Of a stretch of 64,000 bases of DNA, positions 46,778 to 55,131 are shown in pieces. Positions within the stretch are counted from its first letter, which is position 1. The number at the start of each line of letters is the position of its first letter. The stretch covers positions 148,709 through 212,708 of the forward strand of contig NZ_QJJZ01000010.1 in the NCBI RefSeq assembly GCF_003201775.1, given 5' to 3'. The notes under the pieces are model-generated. The model worked only from the letters and a program-made list of their open reading frames with translations. It did no database searches and was not told the DNA's origin. This DNA comes from Arenibacter sp. ARW7G5Y1. GTDB taxonomy: Bacteria; Bacteroidota; Bacteroidia; Flavobacteriales; Flavobacteriaceae. The position numbers and the translations under genes were made by a program.

Positions 46778-48376
46778 CTACTGGTTGTTCCAGAGCAAAA
46801 CATAGATTAGAATAGTAACAGCACACAACCCAATGGACATGGGAATGGTATACTTCCAAGTAGTCAGGTTTACGGCGCCAACATCGGTAATTTCGTACTT
46901 GTTCCTGTTGGGATAAAAATGGGATACCGAATACATAATAGCTACGTTCAGCAAGAATTCTATTCCCCATAAATGAACAAAATGAATACCGTGGCTGGTA
47001 TAGCCCCAAGTCATGAAAATGTAAAAACAGAGCCCAAATATCAGGGCCACCTTAGCCCCGGTTGCCGAGACTTTTTTCATAAAGAAACCTGCCAATAAAA
47101 TAGAAGCGATGGGAATGAAAAATATCCCGTTAAGCTCTTGCAGCAATTGATACAATCCGTCGGAGGCATTGGCTACCATAGGCGCGGCAAAAATTGCCAT
47201 TACCGCTAAAATGGCGGAAGTAACCTTTCCTATCCTTACAAGTTTGGTATCACTGACATCTTTTGCAATATGTTTTTTATAAATATCCATACTGAACAGG
47301 GTAGCCACAGAATTCAATACCGAATTAAAGGTACTCAATACCGCCCCCATGATTACGGCTGCAAAAAAACCTATCAACCAAACGGGCAATACCTTTTTCA
47401 CCAATTGTGGATACACAGTATCCTGTTGGTCAAAGTAAGTGTCCTGAAAATAATAGTAGCATATTACCCCGGGCAACACAATTATCAAGGGAATCAAGAT
47501 CTTAAAAAGACCGGTTATCAGAAGTCCCTTTTGGGCCTCCTTCAGATTTTTTGCCCCTAAGGCCCTTTGTATGATCGTCTGGTTCATTCCCCAGAAATAC
47601 AGCTGATTAATGATCAGGCCCGTAAACAAAACTTCAAAGGGCAATACAGAATCCCTTGCCCCTACCACATTGAATTTCTCGGGGGCATATTCGTATACCT
47701 TTACCAATCCGTCCCAGATATTGTTATCCCCTATGGCCATCAATGCCAATATTGGTATTAAAAGACCTCCCAACAGGAGTCCAAATCCATTAATGGTATC
47801 GGAATAGGCAACAGCCTTTAACCCCCCAAAGATGGCATATATAGACCCTATGACCCCAATAATGACCACTGTTATCCACAACCCCTCGGATTTACTGACC
47901 CCTAAGGTTTCCGAAACACCAAACAGACTTTCAATGCCTATGGCCCCGGAATACAAAACGATAGGGAGTAGGGTCACCACAAATGAAAATATAAGAATAG
48001 CGGCCACCATGGTCCTTGTCATTCCGTCAAATCTACTTTCCAAAAACTGGGGTATGGTGGTCAATCCCATTTTTAAATACTTGGGTACGAAAAAAATAGC
48101 TGCTATAACAAGGGCTATAGAGGAGGTAACTTCCCAGGCTATTACAATAAAACCGTTTACATAGGAATTACCGTTCATCCCGATAAGATGTTCCGAAGAA
48201 ATATTGGTCAGCAACATAGAACCTGCAATGACGATCCCGGTTAGACTCCTACCTCCCAAGAAGTACCCATCGGACGATGTTAAATTGGTTTTCCTAAGAC
48301 TGTACCACGTAAAAAAGGCAACTCCTCCGGTAAAAACCAAGAATGAAGTTAAAATAATGATGAGTTCGGAATTCAT
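46778..48376 (-). CDS. SSS-family sodium/solute symporter, probably for myo-inositol
   Basis: 532 residues, about 13-14 transmembrane helices. The SLC5/SSS start (YFLGGRSLTGIVIAGSMLLTNISSEHLIGMNGNSY) and the motif GGLKAVAYSDTINGFGLLLGGLL are diagnostic, as is the central NQLYFWGMNQTIIQRALGAKNL. Such proteins couple sugar or polyol uptake to sodium. Placed between iolD (19 bases upstream) and mmsA, it is the only transporter in the inositol operon. Inner-membrane uptake of myo-inositol is the natural role. The family is related to vertebrate sodium/myo-inositol transporters, but substrate cannot be proven from sequence. Confidence 0.9.
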   Translation of the reverse strand: MNSELIIILTSFLVFTGGVAFFTWYSLRKTNLTSSDGYFLGGRSLTGIVIAGSMLLTNISSEHLIGMNGNSYVNGFIVIAWEVTSSIALVIAAIFFVPKYLKMGLTTIPQFLESRFDGMTRTMVAAILIFSFVVTLLPIVLYSGAIGIESLFGVSETLGVSKSEGLWITVVIIGVIGSIYAIFGGLKAVAYSDTINGFGLLLGGLLIPILALMAIGDNNIWDGLVKVYEYAPEKFNVVGARDSVLPFEVLFTGLIINQLYFWGMNQTIIQRALGAKNLKEAQKGLLITGLFKILIPLIIVLPGVICYYYFQDTYFDQQDTVYPQLVKKVLPVWLIGFFAAVIMGAVLSTFNSVLNSVATLFSMDIYKKHIAKDVSDTKLVRIGKVTSAILAVMAIFAAPMVANASDGLYQLLQELNGIFFIPIASILLAGFFMKKVSATGAKVALIFGLCFYIFMTWGYTSHGIHFVHLWGIEFLLNVAIMYSVSHFYPNRNKYEITDVGAVNLTTWKYTIPMSIGLCAVTILIYVLLWNNQ

Positions 48377-48395
48377 AAGATTGGTTGGTTATGGT

Positions 48396-50255
48396 CTATA
48401 AATAATATTTCTGGGTCTTCTTGTTCTCCCTATAGGTTTCCAAAGATTTTTTAACCTCATCCTTCTCGGATACTTCGGCAACCGCAACATCCCACCAGGC
48501 AAATCCAGGAACCGCTTTTTTACGGTCCACCTCAATGTATATTACCGTGGTCCTGTCTATGGTCTTGGCCTTTTTAAGGGCGGAATTCAACTCTTTGGCA
48601 TTGGATGCTTTAATAACATGGGCCCCCATACTTGCAGCATTGGCCGCATAATCTATGGGCAACAGGCCTCCGTCCAATTGATCGGTCTCTTCATTTCTAT
48701 ACCTGTAATAGGTCCCGAACCCTTCACTACCAAGGGAACTGGATAAGCTTCCTATACTGGAATAGCCATCATTGTTCAAAAGAATAATGGTCATTTTCTG
48801 TTTTTCTTGGATCGAGGTTACAATCTCCTGGGACATCATTAGGTAGCTACCATCACCGACCATTACATATATCTCGCTATCCGGGCGGGCCATTTTGGCT
48901 CCTAGGCCACCTGCAATCTCATAGCCCATACAGGAATATCCATATTCCAGATGGAAGCCTTTGGGATTTCTGGTCCTCCATAATTTATGAAGGTCCCCAG
49001 GCAAGCTACCTGCGGCACAAATAACGATATCTTCTGGCTTGGAAAAGGAATTTACAGCTCCGATCACTTCTCCTTGAAATGCCGGCACCTCATTCTTTTC
49101 TGCATAGATATCCGCAACAAATTGATCCCAGCTTTTATTGAATTTTTCTACTTTTTCACGATAATCCGTGCTTACTTTAAAATTGGACAGTTCATTATCC
49201 AAAGTTTCCAATATGGCTTTGGCATCACCTACCAATGGCAGTGCACCATGCTTAAAGGAATCGAATTCAGTAATATTTATATTGATAAAACGCACATTGG
49301 GATCTTGAAATGCCGATTTGGAGATGGTCGTAAAATCACTATATCTGGTACCTACCCCTATGACCAGATCGGCTTCCCTTGCCATTTCAATGGCACCCGG
49401 TGTACCGGTTACCCCTGCTGCCCCCAAATTTTGCGGTTCGCTATAATCCAAGGATCCCTTCCCCGCAAAGGTTTCGGCAACGGGAACCCCCGTTCTATTG
49501 ACCAATTTTTTCAATATTTTAGTGGCATCGCTATAAATAGTGCCACCTCCTGCTATGATGATAGGTCTTTTACTATCCTTTATTTGTTGTACCGCCCTGG
49601 ACAAGAGTGTTTTATCGGGCATAGTCCTTCCTATATGCCATACGCGTTTCTGAAACATTTCCACAGGGAAATCGAAGGCTTCGGCCTGAACATCTTGTGG
49701 AATGCACAAGGTTACGGTACCCGTTTCGGCCTGTGAGGTCAAAACACGCATCACCTCGGGCAAGGCCGTAATCAACTGTTCCGGTCTATTGATCCTGTCC
49801 CAATATTTGGATACTGGTTTAAAACAATCATTGACGGATATATCCTGACTTATGTTCGATTCCAATTGCTGCAAAACCGGGGCAACCTGTCTGGTAGCAA
49901 AAATATCACCGGGAATTAGGAGGACAGGAATCCTATTAATGGTTGCCGCTGCCGCTCCGGTGAGCATATTGGTAGCTCCTGGCCCAATAGAGGATGTACA
50001 GACCAAGGTCTGCAACCTATTCTTTACTCGTGCAAAGGCCGCAGCCGTATGCACCATACCTTGTTCATTCCTGGCCACATAAAATGGAAAATCGAGATTT
50101 TGATGTAAAGCCTGTCCTATTCCCGCTACGTTTCCATGTCCCAAAATCCCCAGACAACCGGCAAAAAATTTGTTCTGAATACCATCGCGTTCTACATATT
50201 GGTTCTTTAGATATTCAATGGTGGCCTGGGCCACTGTAAGTCTTTTTGTTTTCAT
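48396..50255 (-). CDS. iolD: 3D-(3,5/4)-trihydroxycyclohexane-1,2-dione acylhydrolase
   Basis: Ring-opening step: hydrolyses the cyclic dione to 5-deoxy-D-glucuronate with thiamine diphosphate. 619 residues, normal for IolD. N-terminal pyrimidine-binding domain: FAGCLGILGHGNVAGIGQAL, the catalytic Glu in YVARNEQGMVHTAAAFA. Central domain: RPIIIAGGGTIYSDATKIL. C-terminal diphosphate-binding domain: YSCMGYEIAGGLGAKMA and GDGSYLMMSQEIVTSIQEKQKMTIILLNNDGYSSIG, the ThDP motif. The segments HLEYGYSCMGYEIAGG and GGLLPIDYAANAASMGA are diagnostic of IolD rather than acetolactate synthase. It follows iolC by 100 bases. Confidence 0.97.
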   Translation of the reverse strand: MKTKRLTVAQATIEYLKNQYVERDGIQNKFFAGCLGILGHGNVAGIGQALHQNLDFPFYVARNEQGMVHTAAAFARVKNRLQTLVCTSSIGPGATNMLTGAAAATINRIPVLLIPGDIFATRQVAPVLQQLESNISQDISVNDCFKPVSKYWDRINRPEQLITALPEVMRVLTSQAETGTVTLCIPQDVQAEAFDFPVEMFQKRVWHIGRTMPDKTLLSRAVQQIKDSKRPIIIAGGGTIYSDATKILKKLVNRTGVPVAETFAGKGSLDYSEPQNLGAAGVTGTPGAIEMAREADLVIGVGTRYSDFTTISKSAFQDPNVRFININITEFDSFKHGALPLVGDAKAILETLDNELSNFKVSTDYREKVEKFNKSWDQFVADIYAEKNEVPAFQGEVIGAVNSFSKPEDIVICAAGSLPGDLHKLWRTRNPKGFHLEYGYSCMGYEIAGGLGAKMARPDSEIYVMVGDGSYLMMSQEIVTSIQEKQKMTIILLNNDGYSSIGSLSSSLGSEGFGTYYRYRNEETDQLDGGLLPIDYAANAASMGAHVIKASNAKELNSALKKAKTIDRTTVIYIEVDRKKAVPGFAWWDVAVAEVSEKDEVKKSLETYRENKKTQKYYL

Positions 50256-50355
50256 CTGTTCTTCTTTATTTGTTTTAATAGGTCAGATGGAATGCCCTGA
50301 GAACATATCGGTTGACTTGATAAAGCCGTTAATGGGCATTTCATTGCTTATTGAA

Positions 50356-51369
50356 TTAAAATCCTCCCTTTTGATTGATAAAGTCCATGGATTCCTCCAG
50401 AGTGGGCATAAAGTTGGCACAACCTTTTTTAGTGACTACCTGGGCGCCACTGGCATTGCCCATTCGGCAAGCCTTTTGCAAATCCCATCCTTGAAGGATC
50501 CCATATAAAAAACCGCTGGCAAAGGCATCCCCTGCTCCCAGCACATTCAAAACCTCAACTGGAAACCCGGGAACATCCTCCCTGGATCCATCCTTTTGGT
50601 ATATACTGGCTCCTTTTTCCCCACGCTTCACGATCAGGGTCTCTATGCCGGAAGATAGTAGTTGCTTAATAGATACATCTATGTCACCTTTGATTTCCGG
50701 GGCGGAAATCTGTTGTTCCTTTATAGTCACTTGGGAGGCATTGATCAGGGTGGCGGCCAGAATCTCCTCTTCCGTTCCAATGGCCATTTTAACCCTAGGC
50801 AAAATAGCCCTAACCGTCAGCCCAAAGGCCCTGTAATCGTGCCATTGGTCCGCCCTAAAATCCAAGTCGAGCACAACATCAACATCATTTCTATTGGCTA
50901 TTTCAGTGGCGTAAAAAGTAGCACTCCTAGTGGGCTCTATATTAAGTGCGGTACCATTGATCAACAATATTTTATAGTCAGGAATATTGGCTTTGTCCAC
51001 GTCATCTATATCTACTTGGCTATCGGCCGCATTATCCCTGTAATAGACCAAGGGAAATTTATCCGGAGGTTCAATTCCCAACACTACCGCACTGCTCCTA
51101 GTCCCATTTTTTACGGGAATACAATGGGTGTTTACCCCTTCCCCATCCAGGAAGTTCAGGATAAACTCGCCAACCTTGTCATTGCCAACCGCGGTCAAAA
51201 GACTGGCATTGACACCCAATCTTGCACATCCCACGGCTATATTTAGGGGCGACCCCCCCACAAAGGCATCGAAGCCCTTTATATCATTGAAGGGAGCGCC
51301 AATATTCTGTGAATAAAGATCTATACTGGATCTTCCAAACGTGATTACATCAAATTTTTTATTGCTCAT
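50356..51369 (-). CDS. iolC: 5-Dehydro-2-deoxygluconokinase
   Basis: Phosphorylates 2-deoxy-5-keto-D-gluconate at position 6. 337 residues from the ATG at 51367-51369 (MSNKKFDVITFGRSSIDLYSQ); a TTG two codons earlier directly abuts iolB but is less likely. PfkB/ribokinase signatures: FGRSSIDLYS with FDAFVGGSPLNIAVGCARLG near the N terminus, and the C-terminal active site VLNVLGAGDAFASGFLYGILQGW with the catalytic Asp. The phrase GRSSIDLYSQNIG is characteristic of IolC. It starts 6 bases after iolB and precedes iolD. Confidence 0.96.
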   Translation of the reverse strand: MSNKKFDVITFGRSSIDLYSQNIGAPFNDIKGFDAFVGGSPLNIAVGCARLGVNASLLTAVGNDKVGEFILNFLDGEGVNTHCIPVKNGTRSSAVVLGIEPPDKFPLVYYRDNAADSQVDIDDVDKANIPDYKILLINGTALNIEPTRSATFYATEIANRNDVDVVLDLDFRADQWHDYRAFGLTVRAILPRVKMAIGTEEEILAATLINASQVTIKEQQISAPEIKGDIDVSIKQLLSSGIETLIVKRGEKGASIYQKDGSREDVPGFPVEVLNVLGAGDAFASGFLYGILQGWDLQKACRMGNASGAQVVTKKGCANFMPTLEESMDFINQKGGF

Positions 51370-51375
51370 TTCCAA

Positions 51376-52251
51376 TTATTGTTTATTCATTTCCGCGGTT
51401 ACCAAGGGCAATCTTTTATCTTTCGAAGTCCATGAATTGTAGATCCATTCATGATCAGGATCTGTGGTATTGGCCAAACACTGATCGGTGCCGGCCAGAA
51501 AATTTAGATAGTAGCAATGAAATCCGTGTTCCGCTACTACGGGATGAAAACCTTTGGGTATCAGCACCACATCGTTATGTCTTGGCCTAACGATCTCGTC
51601 CAACGACCTATCCTTTGTATATACCTGCTGTATGGCGTAGGCCTCCGGCTTTTGAAACTTATAAAAATAGGTCTCCTCCTGAATTGGCTCCAAAACGGTT
51701 CCTTCTGCATCTACAAGGCGCTCATCATGTTTGTGGGCGGGAAAAGAACTCCAATTGCCAGAGGGAGTATATACTTCCCGCACTACTATTTTACTACAAC
51801 CAAATCCTGGGGGTACCAGATCATTGAACTGCCGTGTGGCATTATCCCCTCCAAAAATTACCACGGGGGTATCCTCAGGGGTCACAAACTTGGCCGGAAA
51901 GTCCTCATCTACCTGGCACCAACCGTATCCAATATCCAAGGTATCGCTCAGGGCCGTCAATCTAAATTGGCTATTGCGCGATAGATACAAGGTATGTGCC
52001 ACTCCACTAAAAACATCCTTTCGGCCATTTTTGGTTTCCCAATTGCCCTGATTGCTTTCCACCTTGAAATTACCGCTCAAAAGCACTATCACCATTTCGT
52101 TGTCCTGGGTATCATATTCCCAGGTTTCACCCTTGGACATTATCCTGGCCTCAAAATTGAGGTATTTCCAATTGGCCGATTTAGTTGTGATCTGATGGTA
52201 TATTCCTGTTTCTGATTTTGGCTTTATTTGCAAATGTGAGTTGTGTTCCAT
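51376..52251 (-). CDS. iolB: 5-Deoxy-glucuronate isomerase
   Basis: Isomerises 5-deoxy-D-glucuronate to 2-deoxy-5-keto-D-gluconate. 291 residues, KduI/IolB family bicupin. Features: the N-terminal strand-rich half (ARIMSKGETWEYDTQDNEMVIVLLSGNFKV), NWSSFPAHKHDERLVDAEGTVLEPIQEETYFYKFQKPE with the metal-binding His and Glu residues (HKHD, EETYFY), and HNDVVLIPKGFHPVVAEHGFHCYYLNFLAG. All are IolB hallmarks. It follows the aldolase gene by 10 bases and precedes iolC. Confidence 0.97.
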   Translation of the reverse strand: MEHNSHLQIKPKSETGIYHQITTKSANWKYLNFEARIMSKGETWEYDTQDNEMVIVLLSGNFKVESNQGNWETKNGRKDVFSGVAHTLYLSRNSQFRLTALSDTLDIGYGWCQVDEDFPAKFVTPEDTPVVIFGGDNATRQFNDLVPPGFGCSKIVVREVYTPSGNWSSFPAHKHDERLVDAEGTVLEPIQEETYFYKFQKPEAYAIQQVYTKDRSLDEIVRPRHNDVVLIPKGFHPVVAEHGFHCYYLNFLAGTDQCLANTTDPDHEWIYNSWTSKDKRLPLVTAEMNKQ

Positions 52252-52261
52252 AATTTTTATC

Positions 52262-53203
52262 TTAAATGTTCATGTCGCTTACTTTCCCCGTGGCGCCCAA
52301 GAGATCAAACTTTTCCAGCATAAATTTTTCGTATTCTGCCATATAGGTCTTCCCTGGAATTACAGGATCGAAGAGTTGGGGCGTATCCTTAAAAAATTCC
52401 CTATGCACCCGTGTCCACAACAATCTGGTATCTGTGGCGATATTGATCTTGCACACCCCATAGGCAATAGACTTCACAATCTCCTTGGGCGAAACCCCGG
52501 AAGCGCCTTCGTTCAGGCTTCCCCCTGCCCTGTTGATCCGTGCTATTTCCTCCAAATTAACGGCAGAGCCACCATGTAATACGATCGGAAATTTTGGCAA
52601 CCTCCTTTGGATCTCCTCCAAAATTTTAAACTGAATACCACTGCCTCCGGAAAATTTGTAGGCCCCATGACTGGTACCTACGGCGACCGCCAAACTATCA
52701 CACTCTGTTAATTCCACAAATTCCTGTACTTCTGACGGCTGGGTGTATTTGGCATATTTTTCGTCTATGGACAGATCATCTTCCACCCCGCTCAGCACTC
52801 CAAGTTCGGCCTCAACAAATATGTTTTTTTTATGAGCTTCCTCCACCACTGCCTTAGTTCTTTTCACATTATCCTTAAAACTATCATGGGAAGCATCGAT
52901 CATTATAGATGTATAATCATTGGATCGTATCGCGTCAAAAGCATGTTCCTCGTTCCCATGGTCCATATGTACGGCATACACCGCTTTGGGATATATTTTG
53001 GATGCCGCATTGATCATGGCAATAAGCATTGCAGGATGGGCGTAGTTCCTTGCCGCTGGCGTTATTTGGACAATAAAAGGGGCCTTGGCCCTTGCTCCCG
53101 CACTAAAGAGTCCGAGAACCTGTTCCATGGTAAAAACATTGACGGCTGCAATGGCATATTTTCCATAACAGTGTTCAAAAAATATCTTTGGTGATAGGTG
53201 CAT
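52262..53203 (-). CDS. Class II aldolase, probably 6-phospho-5-dehydro-2-deoxy-D-gluconate aldolase (IolJ role)
   Basis: 313 residues, class II fructose-bisphosphate-aldolase family. Zn-site motifs: VHMDHGNEE, MIDASHDSFKDN, VEAELGVLSGVEDD, AVGTSHGAYKF and PIVLHGGSAVNLEEI. The DHG His, the Glu in EAELG and the two later His provide metal and substrate ligands. It would split the phosphorylated keto-sugar into malonate semialdehyde and dihydroxyacetone phosphate. As first gene of an operon otherwise dedicated to inositol, this role is more likely than glycolysis, but the two activities overlap in this family. A palindromic operator lies 93 bases upstream of the ATG. Confidence 0.88.
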   Translation of the reverse strand: MHLSPKIFFEHCYGKYAIAAVNVFTMEQVLGLFSAGARAKAPFIVQITPAARNYAHPAMLIAMINAASKIYPKAVYAVHMDHGNEEHAFDAIRSNDYTSIMIDASHDSFKDNVKRTKAVVEEAHKKNIFVEAELGVLSGVEDDLSIDEKYAKYTQPSEVQEFVELTECDSLAVAVGTSHGAYKFSGGSGIQFKILEEIQRRLPKFPIVLHGGSAVNLEEIARINRAGGSLNEGASGVSPKEIVKSIAYGVCKINIATDTRLLWTRVHREFFKDTPQLFDPVIPGKTYMAEYEKFMLEKFDLLGATGKVSDMNI

Positions 53204-53296
53204 AAATATTTGAGTATTAAAAGTACCAAAGCATCAAGCTACTATAAATAAACGATAAAAATCACCCTTTAGAAAACAATTAATACCAAAAAAACA

Positions 53297-53310
53297 TGCA
53301 AAGGTTTGCA
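53297..53310 (-). promoter_or_regulatory. Palindromic operator candidate, copy 3, ahead of the inositol operon
   Basis: Reads TGCAAACCTTTGCA on the minus strand, identical to the copies at 19213 and 26751 and again with CC on the coding strand. It is 93 bases before the aldolase start. Confidence 0.55.
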
Positions 53311-53314
53311 TTAT

Positions 53315-53464
53315 ATGCAAAATTACCTTACCAAAGGGTATTGGATTGGCAATAGCCGTCCTGAAGAGGTTCTGGGCAAATACATTAAGAAAAAGCCTTT
53401 AAGCCAAACTGAATGCAATTACTCTTTAAAGCAACCAATAAATCAGCTTTTACCTACTCTTTAA
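53315..53464 (+). CDS. Possible 49-codon small gene divergent from the inositol operon
   Basis: ATG at 53315-53317, TAA at 53462-53464. The product starts MQNYLTKGYWIGNSRPEE and ends NQLLPTL. Amino-acid make-up looks protein-like, and KGYWIGN is reminiscent of the start of DUF1330 proteins, so it may be a remnant of one. It begins five bases after operator copy 3 and overlaps the last 11 bases of the pafA-like gene on the other strand. No clear ribosome-binding site was seen. Chance open reading is a serious alternative. Confidence 0.25.
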   Translation: MQNYLTKGYWIGNSRPEEVLGKYIKKKPLSQTECNYSLKQPINQLLPTL

Positions 53465-55094
53465 ACAACTCCTCGATAGGTATACCAATACAGGCACTTG
53501 GAAATTTTATTCCCAACAACATAGATATGGTTGGAGCTATATCCGTAATACTATATTTTCTTGTTGAGGAGCCTTTGGGAATATTATTTCCATACCATAA
53601 CAAGGGCACATGGGTATCATAGCTATAACCCGTGCCATGCTCGGTACCATATTTCCTTTCCTTGGCCCAGGAAGGATTAAACAATACAACAATATCGCCA
53701 GATCGTTTCATATGAAAACCCCGCTGTACCATGCCTTTCTCGTCCGATGTATATTCCAGCTTTTCAAGATCATTGCGTAGCAATACCTGAAAAACACTCT
53801 CTATTTTATAAAGTTCCTTTTTACTCTCTTCCAAAACAACATTGAAATCAAGTTGATTGGACACTATCTTCCTCATATCCAAAAACAATTGCCCATTGGA
53901 CATATTTTCAACCAAACCTTCCACCTTGAAAACTGTCTCCAATCCTTTGTTTACTTTAGCTACTATGTTTTCCGAACTGTAATATCCTGCAGGTACTTTA
54001 TTATTTATTAGATATTGGGGTACGTCGGTGGCAGCATGATCTGCAGTTAAAAAGAAGGTGTAGTTTCCTTCGCCCACTTGTGCATCCAATTTACGTAATA
54101 AGGAAGCAATATCTTGATCCAATCTTAAATAGGTATCCTCTATTTCAATAGAATTTGGACCAAAGGCATGGCCAATTTTATCAGTACTTGAAAAACTTAT
54201 CGCCAAAAAATCGGTTTCCGCTCCCTGACCCATTTTTTCGCTTACCAGGGCTTCACCGGCCAACATAGCCAATATTGTATTTCCAAATGGAGTTTCTTGA
54301 AAAATGTCGAATTTATCTTCATCGGATAGTTTTCTGAATTCATAAGGGAAAGAGGCGTTGTTTTTATGATGAAAAACTTTTTCATAGGCTTGCTCATCAA
54401 TAGTGCTCTCAGTATAGCTACCTATGGGCCGTATAGTTTTCCAACCATTTTTCAACAATGATTTTACATACCCTTTCTTATTGAATTTTTCAACCCATGC
54501 CGGAAGTTCTTGTTTGTAATAAGTACTTGATATAAAGTTTCCAGTTTGAGCATCATACCAATATGATCCATCTGACATATGTCCGCCCGGTAAAATGGCA
54601 CCTCTATCCTTTAAAGAAATGCTTATTACCTTCGACTTACCATCATTTGACAATTGCAATTCATCCGTAATTGTTGTCGACAACATTTTTTGCGGCGAAC
54701 GTTGCCCACTAGACCCTTCCCCTCCTATCGTTTGTGTGCTATAATCGTCTACATTATTAATTTCCTTTTTTAAAGTTCTATCATACCATTCATTTGCAAT
54801 GATACCATGGTACTTTGGGGTAGTACCTGTATAAACTGATGCATGACCTGGGGCTGTTTTAGTGGGAATGTAATTGTAATGTGTATTTCTACATACAAAT
54901 CCATCATTCATTAAGCGTTTAAAGCCATCATCGGAAAATTTATCTTGAAATCTATTTAGATACTCTGCTCTCATTTGATCAACAATAACACCAACAACAA
55001 GTTTTGTTTTTGCTTGAGGTTGTTGCGAAAAGCTGTTTACTGAATAGAGGCAACATAATACTATGAATAAGGTATGTTTAGTTAGACCATGCAT
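53454..55094 (-). CDS. pafA: PafA-type alkaline phosphatase, exported
   Basis: 546 residues with a signal peptide cleaved near SFS-QQ (residue 23). Alkaline-phosphatase superfamily phosphomonoesterase: VVGVIVDQMRAEYLNRF with metal ligand D39, the Thr nucleophile T80 in IPTKTAPGHASVYTG, GIIANEWYDR with the conserved Asn, AISFSSTDKIGHAFGP and FFLTADHAATDVPQ with further metal ligands. PafA of Flavobacteriia is a broad phosphomonoesterase active in the periplasm and not strictly repressed by phosphate. It follows the phytase gene by 37 bases. It would remove phosphates from the partly dephosphorylated inositols that propeller phytases leave behind. Confidence 0.93.
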   Translation of the reverse strand: MHGLTKHTLFIVLCCLYSVNSFSQQPQAKTKLVVGVIVDQMRAEYLNRFQDKFSDDGFKRLMNDGFVCRNTHYNYIPTKTAPGHASVYTGTTPKYHGIIANEWYDRTLKKEINNVDDYSTQTIGGEGSSGQRSPQKMLSTTITDELQLSNDGKSKVISISLKDRGAILPGGHMSDGSYWYDAQTGNFISSTYYKQELPAWVEKFNKKGYVKSLLKNGWKTIRPIGSYTESTIDEQAYEKVFHHKNNASFPYEFRKLSDEDKFDIFQETPFGNTILAMLAGEALVSEKMGQGAETDFLAISFSSTDKIGHAFGPNSIEIEDTYLRLDQDIASLLRKLDAQVGEGNYTFFLTADHAATDVPQYLINNKVPAGYYSSENIVAKVNKGLETVFKVEGLVENMSNGQLFLDMRKIVSNQLDFNVVLEESKKELYKIESVFQVLLRNDLEKLEYTSDEKGMVQRGFHMKRSGDIVVLFNPSWAKERKYGTEHGTGYSYDTHVPLLWYGNNIPKGSSTRKYSITDIAPTISMLLGIKFPSACIGIPIEELFKE

Positions 55095-55131
55095 GTTTAA
55101 ATGAGGTTTAATATTATTTAAATGTAATTGA

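Noticed and set aside
46741..46803. N-terminal extension of mmsA into the symporter gene
   Set aside because: The extra 21 codons overlap the symporter's end and are not family-like; MEILKNYIDGVW is the expected start.
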